Notes under the pieces: model-generated
Database searches by the model: none
What the model was told of the DNA's origin: nothing
Seen by the model: the letters and a program-made list of their open reading frames with translations, nothing else
Translations under genes and position numbers: made by a program
In this document: positions 25,801-34,145 of the stretch, piece after piece
Layout: each line of letters starts with the position of its first letter
Numbering within the stretch: position 1 is the stretch's first letter
Origin: Streptomyces sp. YPW6
GTDB taxonomy: Bacteria > Actinomycetota > Actinomycetes > Streptomycetales > Streptomycetaceae
DNA: 64,000 nucleotides
NCBI RefSeq assembly: GCF_018866325.1
Contig: NZ_CP076457.1
Location: 4,375,001 to 4,439,000 of the forward strand
Direction: 5' to 3'

Positions 25801-26269
25801 GGCCGCGCTGGCCGCCCGGCTCCCGGCCCATCTGGTCCCGAACTCGCTGGTGGTGCTGGACGCCCTGCCGCTGACCCCGAACGGCAAGGTGGACCGCCCG
25901 GCCCTGCCCGCGCCCGAGCGGCGGCCCGACCTCGGACCCGGCTACGTCGCCCCGCGCACCGATGCGGAGGCGCTGGTCGGTGAGGTGTGGACGGAGGTGC
26001 TGGGGCTGGACCGGGCGGGCGCGCTGGACGACTTCTTCGACCTGGGCGGACACTCGCTCCTCGCCACCCGCGTCGTCGCCCGGATCCGGGCCGCCGCCGG
26101 GGTCGCGGTGCCGCTGCGGACGCTGTTCGCCCACCGCACCGTCGAGGCGTTCGCCGCGGCGGTCGAGGACCTGCTGCTCGCTGAGATCGAAGCGCTGACC
26201 GACGAGGACGCGGAGCGGCTTCTCGCGGCCGAGTCCGGCCCGGAGAGAAACGGAACCACCACCGCATGA
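22812..26269 (+). CDS. NRPS module, C-A-T, interrupted by a frameshift
   Basis: Begins at ATG 22812 with GGGGAGC upstream. The condensation domain has LHHIVADGWS near residue 157. The adenylation domain has HTSGSTGRPKG near 662, NSYGPTETT near 810, YRTGDLVRW and GRIDDQVKVRGFR. The first frame runs to a stop at 25872-25874, but sequence after about 25750 makes sense only in another frame: RAALAARLPAHLVPNSLVV, NGKVDR, then a carrier domain with DLGGHSLLATRVV, ending at 26269. The switch is at a run of five G (25746-25750) at the end of a 27-bp repeat; one more G would restore the frame. Pocket residues by hand: D-T-E-D-I-G-S-V-I, with two acids, suggesting a basic substrate, Lys-like. The stop overlaps the next NRPS start. 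Confidence 0.85.
25686..25750. repeat. 27-bp tandem repeat at the NRPS frameshift
   Basis: Two identical 27-bp units (25686-25712 and 25713-25739) encode RGGGGPPER in frame; a third breaks off after 11 bases at a G5 run. It lies in the linker before the last A-domain subdomain. Replication slippage or a homopolymer read error here would explain the frame change. Confidence 0.9.
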
Positions 26270-29200
26270 GCAGCACCGAGACCCGCCCGGCGGACAGCAC
26301 CCGGGAGCCCACCGCGGGCCCTGACGGCAGCGCTCCTCCGGGCCCGGATGGCAGTGCTCCGGGCTCCGGCGGCAGAGTTTCGGGCCCTGGCGGCAGCCCC
26401 TCGGGCCCTGGCGGCAGTGCTCCGGGCCCTGGCGGCAGCCCCGCGGACAGCACCCGGGAGCCCGCTCCGGGCCCTGACAGCAGAGTTTCGGGCCCTGGCG
26501 GCAGCCCCTCGGGCCCCGACGGCAGAACCCCGCCCCCCGCAGGGGGACCGGGCGGGCGCGGCGCCGGGGCGCTCTCCGACGCCAAGCGCGCCCTGCTGGC
26601 CCAGCGGCTCCGCGGACGCACCCGCCCGGCCGCGCAGACCGTGCCCCGGCGGCCCGGGGGCACCGTGCCTCCGCTGTCGTTCGCCCAGGAACGCCTGTGG
26701 TTCATGGAGCAGTTCGCGCCCGGCACCGCCGCGTACAACATCCCGGTCGCCCGCCGGCTGCGCGGCCCGCTCGACCGCCCCGCCCTGCAACGCGCCCTCG
26801 ACGCGGTGACCGCCCGCCACGAGACGCTGCGCTCGCGCTACCCGGCCACCGACGACGGGCGCCCGGCCCTGGACATCGCCGACCCGGCCCCGTTCGCCCT
26901 GTCCACCGCCGAGGCGGACGACGAGGAGCACGCGGCCCGGCTGGTCGACGAACGGGCGGCCCTCCCCTTCGACCTGGTCACCGGCCCCCTGATCACCGGT
27001 CTGCTGGTCCGCATCGCCGACGACGACCACGTCCTGCTCCTGGTGGTCCACCACAGCGTCAGTGACGGCTGGTCCAGCGAGGTCCTGGTGTCCGAGGTGC
27101 TGCGCGGCTACGCCGCCCACGTCCGCGACGAGCCCGATCCGCTCCCCCCGCTCCCGGTTCAGTACGGGGACTTCGCGCTGTGGCAGCGCGAGCGGCTGAC
27201 CGGCGGCCGGCTGGCGGACGAGGTCGCCTACTGGGGGCGGGAGCTGTCCGGGGTCCGGCCGCTGGAGCTGCCCACCGCCCGCCCGCGTCCCGAACACCAG
27301 ACCTTCGACGGGGCCGGCTACGGCTTCGACGTCGACCGGGACCTCCTCGACCGGCTCACCGCCCTGGGCCGGGAACACGGCGCGACCGTGCACATGGTGC
27401 TGCTCGCCGCGTTCCAGCTGGTGCTGTCCCGGTTCTCCGGACAACGGGACTTCGCCGTCGGATCACCCGTCGCGGGCCGGCCGGAGCCCGAACTCGAAGG
27501 TCTCGTCGGCATGTTCGTGAACGTCCTGGCGCTGCGGGCGCGCCTGGACGGCGATCCGGCGTTCACCGCACTCCTCGCCCGGACCCGGGAGACCTGCCTG
27601 GAGGCGTACGCCCACCAGGAGCTGCCCTTCGCCCAGTTGGTCTCCGAGCTGAACGTCGAACGCGACGTGTCACGCTCCCCGGTGTTCCAGGCGGTCCTCG
27701 CCGTCCAGAACTACGCCTCGGCCGTACCGGACGCCGAAATCCCCCTGGAGGTCGAGCCGTTCGGGCTGCACGCCGCCGGGACCCGGTTCGACCTCGAACT
27801 GTTCCTGATGGAGGGGCCGGGCGGGCTGCGGGGCGCGTTCAACTACAACACCGACCTCTTCGACGAGTCCGCTGTCGCCCGCGTCGCCGACGCCCTGGAC
27901 CGGCTGCTGCACGCCGTGGCCGACCGGCCCGATCTGCCGGTCTCCGCTCACGACACGCTGGACCCCGACGAGCGGCACCGGCTGCTCGACGCATGGAACG
28001 ACACCGCCGCCGGCCTGCCGGACGGCGCGACCCTGCCGGGCCTCGTCGCCGCACAGACCGTCCGCACCCCCGACGCCGTCGCCGTCGGCTTCGGCGACGA
28101 GACCCTGACGTACGCCGAACTGGACCGGGCCGCCGCGCGCGTCGCCCGGCGGCTGGCCCGGGAGGGCGTCGGCCCGGGAAGCCTCGTCGCGGTCATGGCC
28201 GAGCGGTCGCCGGACCTGCTCCCCGGCCTCCTCGGTGTCCTGCGCACCGGAGCGGCCTACACCCCGCTGGACCCCGAATACCCCTCCGAACGGCTCGCGT
28301 TCATGCTCGCGGACAGCGCGGCCGAGGTGCTGCTCACCCAGCGCCGGCTGCCGGTGCCGGACGGCTGCGCGGCCCGCGTCCTGGTCCTGGACGACCCGGC
28401 CGAGTGGGACGGCGACGAGGACGGCGCGGACCCGGCGGGCCCCGGGCCCGACGACCTCGCGTACATGATCTACACCTCGGGTTCCACCGGGCGGCCCAAG
28501 GGGGTGCCCAACACCCACCGGGCGATCGTGAACCGCCTGCTGTGGATGGCCCGCCGATACGGGGTCGGGGCGGCCGACACCGTACTCCAGAAGACCCCGA
28601 CCGGCTTCGACGTCTCCGTCTGGGAGCTGTTCCTGCCGCTGATCACCGGGGCCCGGCTGGTCCTCGCGCAGCCCGGGGGCCACAAGGACGCCGCCCACCT
28701 GCGGGACACCATCCGCCGGCATGGCGTGACCGTCGCCCACTTCGTGCCCGCGATGCTGGACGTGTTCCTCGCCGAGGACGACGTGGAGCGCTGCACCACC
28801 CTGCGCCGCGTCGTGTGCAGCGGCGAGGAACTGGCCCCGCACACCGCCCGCGCGTTCACCGCCCGGCTGCCGCACTGCGCCCTCGCCAACCTGTACGGGC
28901 CGACCGAGGCGGCCGTCGACGTCACCAGCTGGGAGTGCGCGGGCGACCTCGCGTCGGTGCCGATCGGCGCACCGGTCGACAACACCCGCCTGTACGTCCT
29001 CGACGCCGAACTGCGCCCCGTACCCGTCGGCACACCCGGTGAGCTCCACATCGGCGGCCTCCAGGTGTCCGTGGGCTACCACCGCCGCCCCGGCCTGACC
29101 GCCGCCCGTTACGTCCCCGACCCCTACGGCCCGCCCGGCACGCGCCTCTACCGCACCGGGGACCTGGCCCGGTGGCGGGAGGACGGGCAGCTGGAGCACC

Positions 29201-32200
29201 TGGGCCGGATCGACCAGCAGGTGAAGATCCGGGGCCTGCGCATCGAACCCGGCGAGATCGAGGCGGCCCTGCGCGCCGAGGACGGGGTCGCCGCCGCGGC
29301 GGTGATCGTCCGCGAGGACCATCCGGGCGACAAACGCCTGGTGGCGTACGTGGTGCCGGACCGGAGCGGGGACGCCGGGCCCGACCCCGCCACCCTGCGC
29401 ACCGCCCTGCGCCGCACGCTGCCCGACTACATGGTCCCGGCCGCCTTCGTCGCCCTGGACGCACTCCCGCGCACCCCCAACGGCAAGCTCGACCGCCGCG
29501 CCCTGCCCGCACCGCAGGCCGCCCGTCGTACCGGCGCGGCGCTCGCCGCCCCGGAGACCGCCACCCAGCAGGTGCTGGCCGCGATCTGGGCGGACATCCT
29601 CAACCTGCCCGAAGTCGGCGTCGACGACGACTTCTTCGACCTGGGCGGGCATTCACTGCTCGCCACCCAGGTCATCGCCCGCGCCCGCAAACGGCTGCCC
29701 GACGCGGGGGCGCGGCCGGTCAGCGTCATGGACCTCTTCACCTCCCGTACGGTCCGCGAACTCGCCGCCCTCGCCGACCTGGACGAGTCCGAGCGCGGCC
29801 CCCGCCACCTGCTCCACCGGCTGACCCGGCCCGCCCCGCCCGGGGAACGGACGCTCTCCTTCGTCTGCGTCCCGTACGGCGGCGGCAGCGCGGTCGTCTA
29901 CCAGCCGGTCGCCGACGAACTGCCCGCCGGATACGACCTGTGGTCCGTCGCGATACCCGGCCACGACATGGGCGTCACGGAGGAGCACCTGCCCTTCGAC
30001 GAGCTGGCCGAGAAGATCGCCGCCGAGATTCGCGAACGGGTCGAGGGCCCCGTGGCGCTGTACGGGCACTGCGCTGTCGGCAGCGCGCTCACCGTCGCCG
30101 TCTCCCGCCTCCTCGAAGCGGCGGACCGGGAGGTGGAGGCCGTCTACATCGGGGCCCAGTTCCCCTTCGCCCGCCCGCGCGGCCGGGTCCTGGGGCTGCT
30201 GAGCCGGATCTCCGCCCTGGACCCCCTGCTGAGCGACCGCGTCTACTTCACCTGGCTGCGCTCCATGGGCGCCGAGGTCGGCGATCTCGACGAGAAGCAG
30301 ATGAAGTTCATGATCGGCAACATGCGGGCCGACTCCCGGGCTGCCGAGGTCTACTTCACCGAGGCGCTGGCCGAGGTGGGGGCGGGCGGCGCGCTGCTGA
30401 AGGCCCCGGTGATCTCGGTGATCGGCAACCGGGACCCGGCGACCGACTTCCACGAGGAGCGGTACCGCGAGTGGCAGATGCTCGCGGAACGCTCGGCGCT
30501 GGTGGTCCTGGACGAAGCCGGCCACTTCTTCCTGAAGTACCGGGCGCGGGAACTCGTCGAGATCATCACCCGCACGCATCCGGCGCTCCTGGCCGGCCCG
30601 GACGCGGAGCGCGGGCTGCCCCGGGAGGCGGACGGACCGTCCTGGTGGTTCCACGAGGCGAGCGGACGGGACGGCGGACGGACCGTTTCGCGCGACGGCG
30701 TACGGACCGGTCCGCGCGACGGCGTGCGGGACGGCGCGGAGGGCGGGGAGCGGGCCGGGGCTCCCGGCGGGCCGGGCGGTCCGCGCGACGGCGTGGAGGG
30801 CGCGGAGCAGGCCGGGGCCACCGGCGTACGGACCGGTCCGCGCGACGGCGTGCGGGACGGCGCGGAGGACCGGGAGCGGAACGGGGCCGCCGACCGGCCG
30901 AGCGCACGAGCGCCCGGCGGGCCCGGTGACGGACCGCGCGGCGGCGCCCCCGCGCCGGACGGGTCCTCCGCCGCAGGCCCGGCCCCCGGCATGGGCCGCT
31001 TCCTGGCCGTCGCCTTCGGCCAGTTGCTGTCCATCACCGGGTCCGCGCTGACCGAGTTCGCCCTGCCGGTGTGGATCTACATGGAGACCGGCTCGATGGG
31101 CAAGTACGCCCTCTACGCGGTCATCGGCATGCTGCCCGGCATCCTCGTCGGACCGCTGGCCGGAGCGGTCGTCGACCGGCTCGACCGCCGCAGGGTGATG
31201 CTCACCAGCGACATCGTCGCCGGATCCACCCAGGCGGCGCTGCTCACGCTCCTGCTGAGCGGCAACCTCGCCTCCTGGCACATCTACGTCCTGCTCGGCG
31301 TGCTGTCGGTGGCGCTCACCTTCCAGCGGCTCGCCTACGCCTCCGCCGTGCCGCAGCTGGTGCCCAAGCAGTACCTCGGCCACGCCAACGGGGTCACCCA
31401 GATGGCTTTCGGGTTCGCCCAGTTCATCGTCCCGCTGGCGGCGGTGGCCCTGATGGCGGGGATCGGTCTGAAGGGCATCCTCATCCTCGACGTCGTCAGC
31501 TACACCATCGCCGTCGGCGTGCTGTCGTTCGTGAAGTTCCCGAAGACCCTGCCCTGGAAGCGGAAGGAATCGCTGGTCGCGGAGATCAAGCACGGATTCG
31601 CCCACTCCTGGCGCAACCGCGGCTTCCGGGCGATGCTCCTGTGGTTCGCGGCCCTGAACATCTTCCTGTCCCCGCTGTTCCTGCTGATCACCCCGCTGGT
31701 GCTGTCGTTCGACTCGCTCGCGGCGGTGGCGCGGATCTCGGTGGCCGGGGGAGCGGGAGCCATCCTCGGGGGTATCGCGATGGGCTTCTGGGGCGGCCCG
31801 AAGGACCACCGCATGCGCGGCATGCTGGGCCTGGCCGGGCTGCTCGCGCTCGCCTGTGCGCTGGTCGGGGTGCGGGCGGACCTGTGGATCATCGGCATCG
31901 GCGCGTTCGGGATGTCCTGCGCCCTGTCCATGGTCAACGGCGTCTACACGACGATCGTGCAGATCAAGGTGCCCCAGCGCTTCCACGGCCGGGTGTTCGC
32001 GCTGAACACGCTGGTCGCCTGGTCCACCCTGCCGATCGGACACGGTGTCATCGCGCCGGTGGGCTCGGCGGTCTTCGGCCCGATGTTCGAGGACGGCGGC
32101 TCGCTGGCCTCGACGGTGGGGGCCCTGATCGGTACGGGGCCGGGGCGCGGAATCGGCTTCATGTACCTCCTGTTCGGCGCGGCCATGCTGGCGCTGGTGG

Positions 32201-32370
32201 TCATCGGCCTCCGGCTCCCGGTGCTGGCCCGCTTCGACCTCGACGTGCCGGACGCGCTGCCGGACGACCTGGTCGGCATCCAGGAACGCGACCGCCGGAC
32301 ACGGGCGGCGCACCGGGACGGGACCGAGGCGGCGAAGGACGCACCGGCCACGCTGGAGGCCGCCCGGTGA
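26266..32370 (+). CDS. NRPS C-A-T-TE fused to an MFS exporter
   Basis: 2034 residues. Layout: about 100 residues of Gly/Pro/Ser octapeptide repeats; condensation domain (FAQERLWFMEQF at 137, VHHSVSDGWS near 262); adenylation domain (YTSGSTGRPKG at 735, NLYGPTEA near 875, GRIDQQVKIRG near 980); carrier domain (DLGGHSLLATQ, Ser near 1129); thioesterase (1198-1440); a charged repeat linker (1440-1570); and an MFS domain of about 12 helices (1576-2000) of the EntS-like group (GPLAGAVVDRLDRRRVM). The TE nucleophile elbow is YGHCAVGSAL with Cys1269 instead of Ser; Asp in GNRDPATDF and His in DEAGHFFLK complete the triad. Pocket code D-V-W-H-V-S-L-V-D fits Ser. The ATG at 30991 before the MFS part has no ribosome binding site, so a fusion is favoured. 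The stop overlaps the next GTG. Confidence 0.92.
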   Translation: MSSTETRPADSTREPTAGPDGSAPPGPDGSAPGSGGRVSGPGGSPSGPGGSAPGPGGSPADSTREPAPGPDSRVSGPGGSPSGPDGRTPPPAGGPGGRGAGALSDAKRALLAQRLRGRTRPAAQTVPRRPGGTVPPLSFAQERLWFMEQFAPGTAAYNIPVARRLRGPLDRPALQRALDAVTARHETLRSRYPATDDGRPALDIADPAPFALSTAEADDEEHAARLVDERAALPFDLVTGPLITGLLVRIADDDHVLLLVVHHSVSDGWSSEVLVSEVLRGYAAHVRDEPDPLPPLPVQYGDFALWQRERLTGGRLADEVAYWGRELSGVRPLELPTARPRPEHQTFDGAGYGFDVDRDLLDRLTALGREHGATVHMVLLAAFQLVLSRFSGQRDFAVGSPVAGRPEPELEGLVGMFVNVLALRARLDGDPAFTALLARTRETCLEAYAHQELPFAQLVSELNVERDVSRSPVFQAVLAVQNYASAVPDAEIPLEVEPFGLHAAGTRFDLELFLMEGPGGLRGAFNYNTDLFDESAVARVADALDRLLHAVADRPDLPVSAHDTLDPDERHRLLDAWNDTAAGLPDGATLPGLVAAQTVRTPDAVAVGFGDETLTYAELDRAAARVARRLAREGVGPGSLVAVMAERSPDLLPGLLGVLRTGAAYTPLDPEYPSERLAFMLADSAAEVLLTQRRLPVPDGCAARVLVLDDPAEWDGDEDGADPAGPGPDDLAYMIYTSGSTGRPKGVPNTHRAIVNRLLWMARRYGVGAADTVLQKTPTGFDVSVWELFLPLITGARLVLAQPGGHKDAAHLRDTIRRHGVTVAHFVPAMLDVFLAEDDVERCTTLRRVVCSGEELAPHTARAFTARLPHCALANLYGPTEAAVDVTSWECAGDLASVPIGAPVDNTRLYVLDAELRPVPVGTPGELHIGGLQVSVGYHRRPGLTAARYVPDPYGPPGTRLYRTGDLARWREDGQLEHLGRIDQQVKIRGLRIEPGEIEAALRAEDGVAAAAVIVREDHPGDKRLVAYVVPDRSGDAGPDPATLRTALRRTLPDYMVPAAFVALDALPRTPNGKLDRRALPAPQAARRTGAALAAPETATQQVLAAIWADILNLPEVGVDDDFFDLGGHSLLATQVIARARKRLPDAGARPVSVMDLFTSRTVRELAALADLDESERGPRHLLHRLTRPAPPGERTLSFVCVPYGGGSAVVYQPVADELPAGYDLWSVAIPGHDMGVTEEHLPFDELAEKIAAEIRERVEGPVALYGHCAVGSALTVAVSRLLEAADREVEAVYIGAQFPFARPRGRVLGLLSRISALDPLLSDRVYFTWLRSMGAEVGDLDEKQMKFMIGNMRADSRAAEVYFTEALAEVGAGGALLKAPVISVIGNRDPATDFHEERYREWQMLAERSALVVLDEAGHFFLKYRARELVEIITRTHPALLAGPDAERGLPREADGPSWWFHEASGRDGGRTVSRDGVRTGPRDGVRDGAEGGERAGAPGGPGGPRDGVEGAEQAGATGVRTGPRDGVRDGAEDRERNGAADRPSARAPGGPGDGPRGGAPAPDGSSAAGPAPGMGRFLAVAFGQLLSITGSALTEFALPVWIYMETGSMGKYALYAVIGMLPGILVGPLAGAVVDRLDRRRVMLTSDIVAGSTQAALLTLLLSGNLASWHIYVLLGVLSVALTFQRLAYASAVPQLVPKQYLGHANGVTQMAFGFAQFIVPLAAVALMAGIGLKGILILDVVSYTIAVGVLSFVKFPKTLPWKRKESLVAEIKHGFAHSWRNRGFRAMLLWFAALNIFLSPLFLLITPLVLSFDSLAAVARISVAGGAGAILGGIAMGFWGGPKDHRMRGMLGLAGLLALACALVGVRADLWIIGIGAFGMSCALSMVNGVYTTIVQIKVPQRFHGRVFALNTLVAWSTLPIGHGVIAPVGSAVFGPMFEDGGSLASTVGALIGTGPGRGIGFMYLLFGAAMLALVVIGLRLPVLARFDLDVPDALPDDLVGIQERDRRTRAAHRDGTEAAKDAPATLEAAR
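26305..26545. repeat. Degenerate 24-bp repeats in the NRPS-MFS N-terminus
   Basis: Roughly ten imperfect in-frame units encode variants of GPGGSxxS. A larger block (STREP then GP) is also repeated. Such arrays change length easily by slippage without breaking the frame. Confidence 0.8.
30701..30867. repeat. 126-bp in-frame duplication in the TE-MFS linker
   Basis: The segment starting TACGGACCGGTCCGCGCGAC at 30701 recurs at 30827. About 41 bases are near identical, encoding VRTGPRDGVRDGAE twice, with diverged sequence between. The offset is 126 bases, or 42 codons. Confidence 0.8.
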
Positions 32371-34145
32371 ACGCCGCCACGCCCGGGAGCCGTCCGGTGA
32401 ACTCCATCACCTCTGGTAGCCGTTCGGCGCAGTCCACGACGCCCGGAGGCCGTACGGCGAACCCCGCCTCCCCCGGGGGCCGGTCGAGGACCGCCGCCCC
32501 GCCGCCCCGCAGTCTCCCCGCCCTGCTCGGCCTCCGGGCCGCCACCGACCCCGGGCACACCGCGCTGATCTGCGGCACGCGCGGCCTGACCTTCGACGCG
32601 TGGCACGCCCGGTCCGGGGTCCTCGCCGCCGGACTGCGGAACCGGGGCCTGCGACCGGGGGCGCGCGTCGTGCTGCGTTACGGCGGCGGCGACTGGATCG
32701 CGTACGCCGTGGCGTACTGCGCCGTCCTGCGCGCCGGCTGCGTCGCCGTACCCCTGTCCGACCGGCAGTCCCCGGCGACCGCCGCCCACGTCCTCGCCGA
32801 CAGCGGGGCCGCGGCCCTGCTGCACCCGCACGGGGCGACCCTGCCGCCGGAGCTGCTTGCGGCCGGGGTCTGGGCGGCGACCGAGGAGGAGATCCAGGCG
32901 GAGGAGGAGGTCCGGGCGGGAGCCGGAGCCGTCACCGCGACGGAAGCCGGAGCCGGAGCCGGCGCGGGAGCGGCGAGCGGGACGGCCGGCGGCGGCGTCC
33001 CGGCGCCCGGCAGCCAACCCGGTGCCGCCGTGCCCGGTCGCACGGAGCCCTCCGCCTCCCCGGGCGTCCCGGAGAACCCCGACCCGGCCGCCCTCGCCCA
33101 GATCCTCTACACCTCCGGCACGACCGGCACCCCCAAGGGCGTCACCGCGACCCACGCCAATCTGGTGCACGGCTGCACGTCCGACGAACGCCGCCGCCCA
33201 CTGCGGCACTCCCGCCACTTCCTGCACGCCTTCCCCGTCGGCACCAACGCCGGGCAGACCATGCTGGTCAACGCCCTCGACTCGGCCGCCACCGCCGTGG
33301 CCGCCCCGCAGTTCACCCCGGGACGGTTCGCGCGGCTCATCGAGGAGTACGGGATCGGCAGCGTGTTCCTCGTCCCGGCCATGGCCATCGAACTGCTCGG
33401 CTCCGAGGCCGCCCGCCGGTACGCCGCCGACAGCGTCCGGCTCGTCGGCTCGACCGCCGCCGCCCTGCCGGGGCCCGTGGCGCTCGGCCTGACCCGGGCC
33501 TTCCCGCGCGCCCACATCGTCAACTACTACACCTCCACCGAGGCCGCGCCCGCCCAGATCACGCTGCTCTTCGACCCCGGCCGCCCCGACTCCCCGGGCC
33601 GTCCCGCAGACCTGCGCGACCTGCGGATCACGGCCCCCGACGGAACGCCCCTGCCGCCCGGTGAACCGGGTGAGGTCTGGCTGCGCACCCCCACCTCCCC
33701 CCGCGCCTACCTCGACGGAGCCGGCAGCGGCTCCGCGAACGGCGACGCGGAGGTCTTCCGGGGCCGCTGGGTGCGGATGGGCGACCTCGGGCGGGTGGAC
33801 GAGGACGGCTGTCTGCACCTCCTCGACCGGGAGCGCGACGTCATCAAGTCCGGTGCGTACAAGGTCTCGACGCTCCAGGTGGAGGACGCGCTGCACGCCC
33901 ACCCGGCGGTGGCCGACGCGGCGGCGTTCGGGGTACCGCACCCCGTCCTGGGGGCGGTCGTCGCCGCCGTCGTCGTGCCGCGCGGCGAGCTCACCGCACC
34001 CGCCCTGCGGGCCTTCCTGCTCGACCGGCTCGCCGCCCACGAACTCCCCGCCCGCCTGCTGTTCCGCCCTTCCCTGCCGCGCAACGAGGGCGGCAAGATC
34101 CTCAAGCGCGAGCTGCGCCTGCTCCTGGACGACGAGGCCTTGTGA
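32367..34145 (+). CDS. Acyl/aryl-AMP ligase of the NRPS locus
   Basis: 592 residues from GTG 32367, overlapping the previous stop. The ANL superfamily motifs are present: YTSGTTGTPKGVTATHAN, NYYTSTEAAPAQ in the A5 position, MGDLGRVDEDGCLHLLDRERDVIKSGAYKVS, and the catalytic Lys in NEGGKILKREL. It lacks condensation and carrier domains and so should activate a carboxylic acid for the free carrier protein at 37812 or as a CoA ester. Two low-complexity inserts stand out: a Ser/Gly/Arg repeat at residues 1-45 and a Glu/Ala/Gly stretch near residues 170-235. The acid substrate is not predictable. The stop overlaps the next NRPS start. Confidence 0.88.
   Translation: MNAATPGSRPVNSITSGSRSAQSTTPGGRTANPASPGGRSRTAAPPPRSLPALLGLRAATDPGHTALICGTRGLTFDAWHARSGVLAAGLRNRGLRPGARVVLRYGGGDWIAYAVAYCAVLRAGCVAVPLSDRQSPATAAHVLADSGAAALLHPHGATLPPELLAAGVWAATEEEIQAEEEVRAGAGAVTATEAGAGAGAGAASGTAGGGVPAPGSQPGAAVPGRTEPSASPGVPENPDPAALAQILYTSGTTGTPKGVTATHANLVHGCTSDERRRPLRHSRHFLHAFPVGTNAGQTMLVNALDSAATAVAAPQFTPGRFARLIEEYGIGSVFLVPAMAIELLGSEAARRYAADSVRLVGSTAAALPGPVALGLTRAFPRAHIVNYYTSTEAAPAQITLLFDPGRPDSPGRPADLRDLRITAPDGTPLPPGEPGEVWLRTPTSPRAYLDGAGSGSANGDAEVFRGRWVRMGDLGRVDEDGCLHLLDRERDVIKSGAYKVSTLQVEDALHAHPAVADAAAFGVPHPVLGAVVAAVVVPRGELTAPALRAFLLDRLAAHELPARLLFRPSLPRNEGGKILKRELRLLLDDEAL

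Noticed and set aside
22650..26741. Minus-strand open frame of about 1,360 codons opposite the first NRPS
   Set aside because: Same effect of high GC at third positions; the translation is low-complexity and has no motif.
30991..32370. A separate MFS gene starting at ATG 30991
   Set aside because: No ribosome binding site, and the upstream frame continues into it without a stop. A fusion is simpler, though internal initiation cannot be excluded.
26266..32370. Siderophore product for the NRPS locus
   Set aside because: Ser and a basic residue would fit a siderophore, and EntS-like exporters often carry them. However, no hydroxylating monooxygenase, salicylate/DHB genes or iron box lies near the locus; the iron box at 63752 is 22 kb away.
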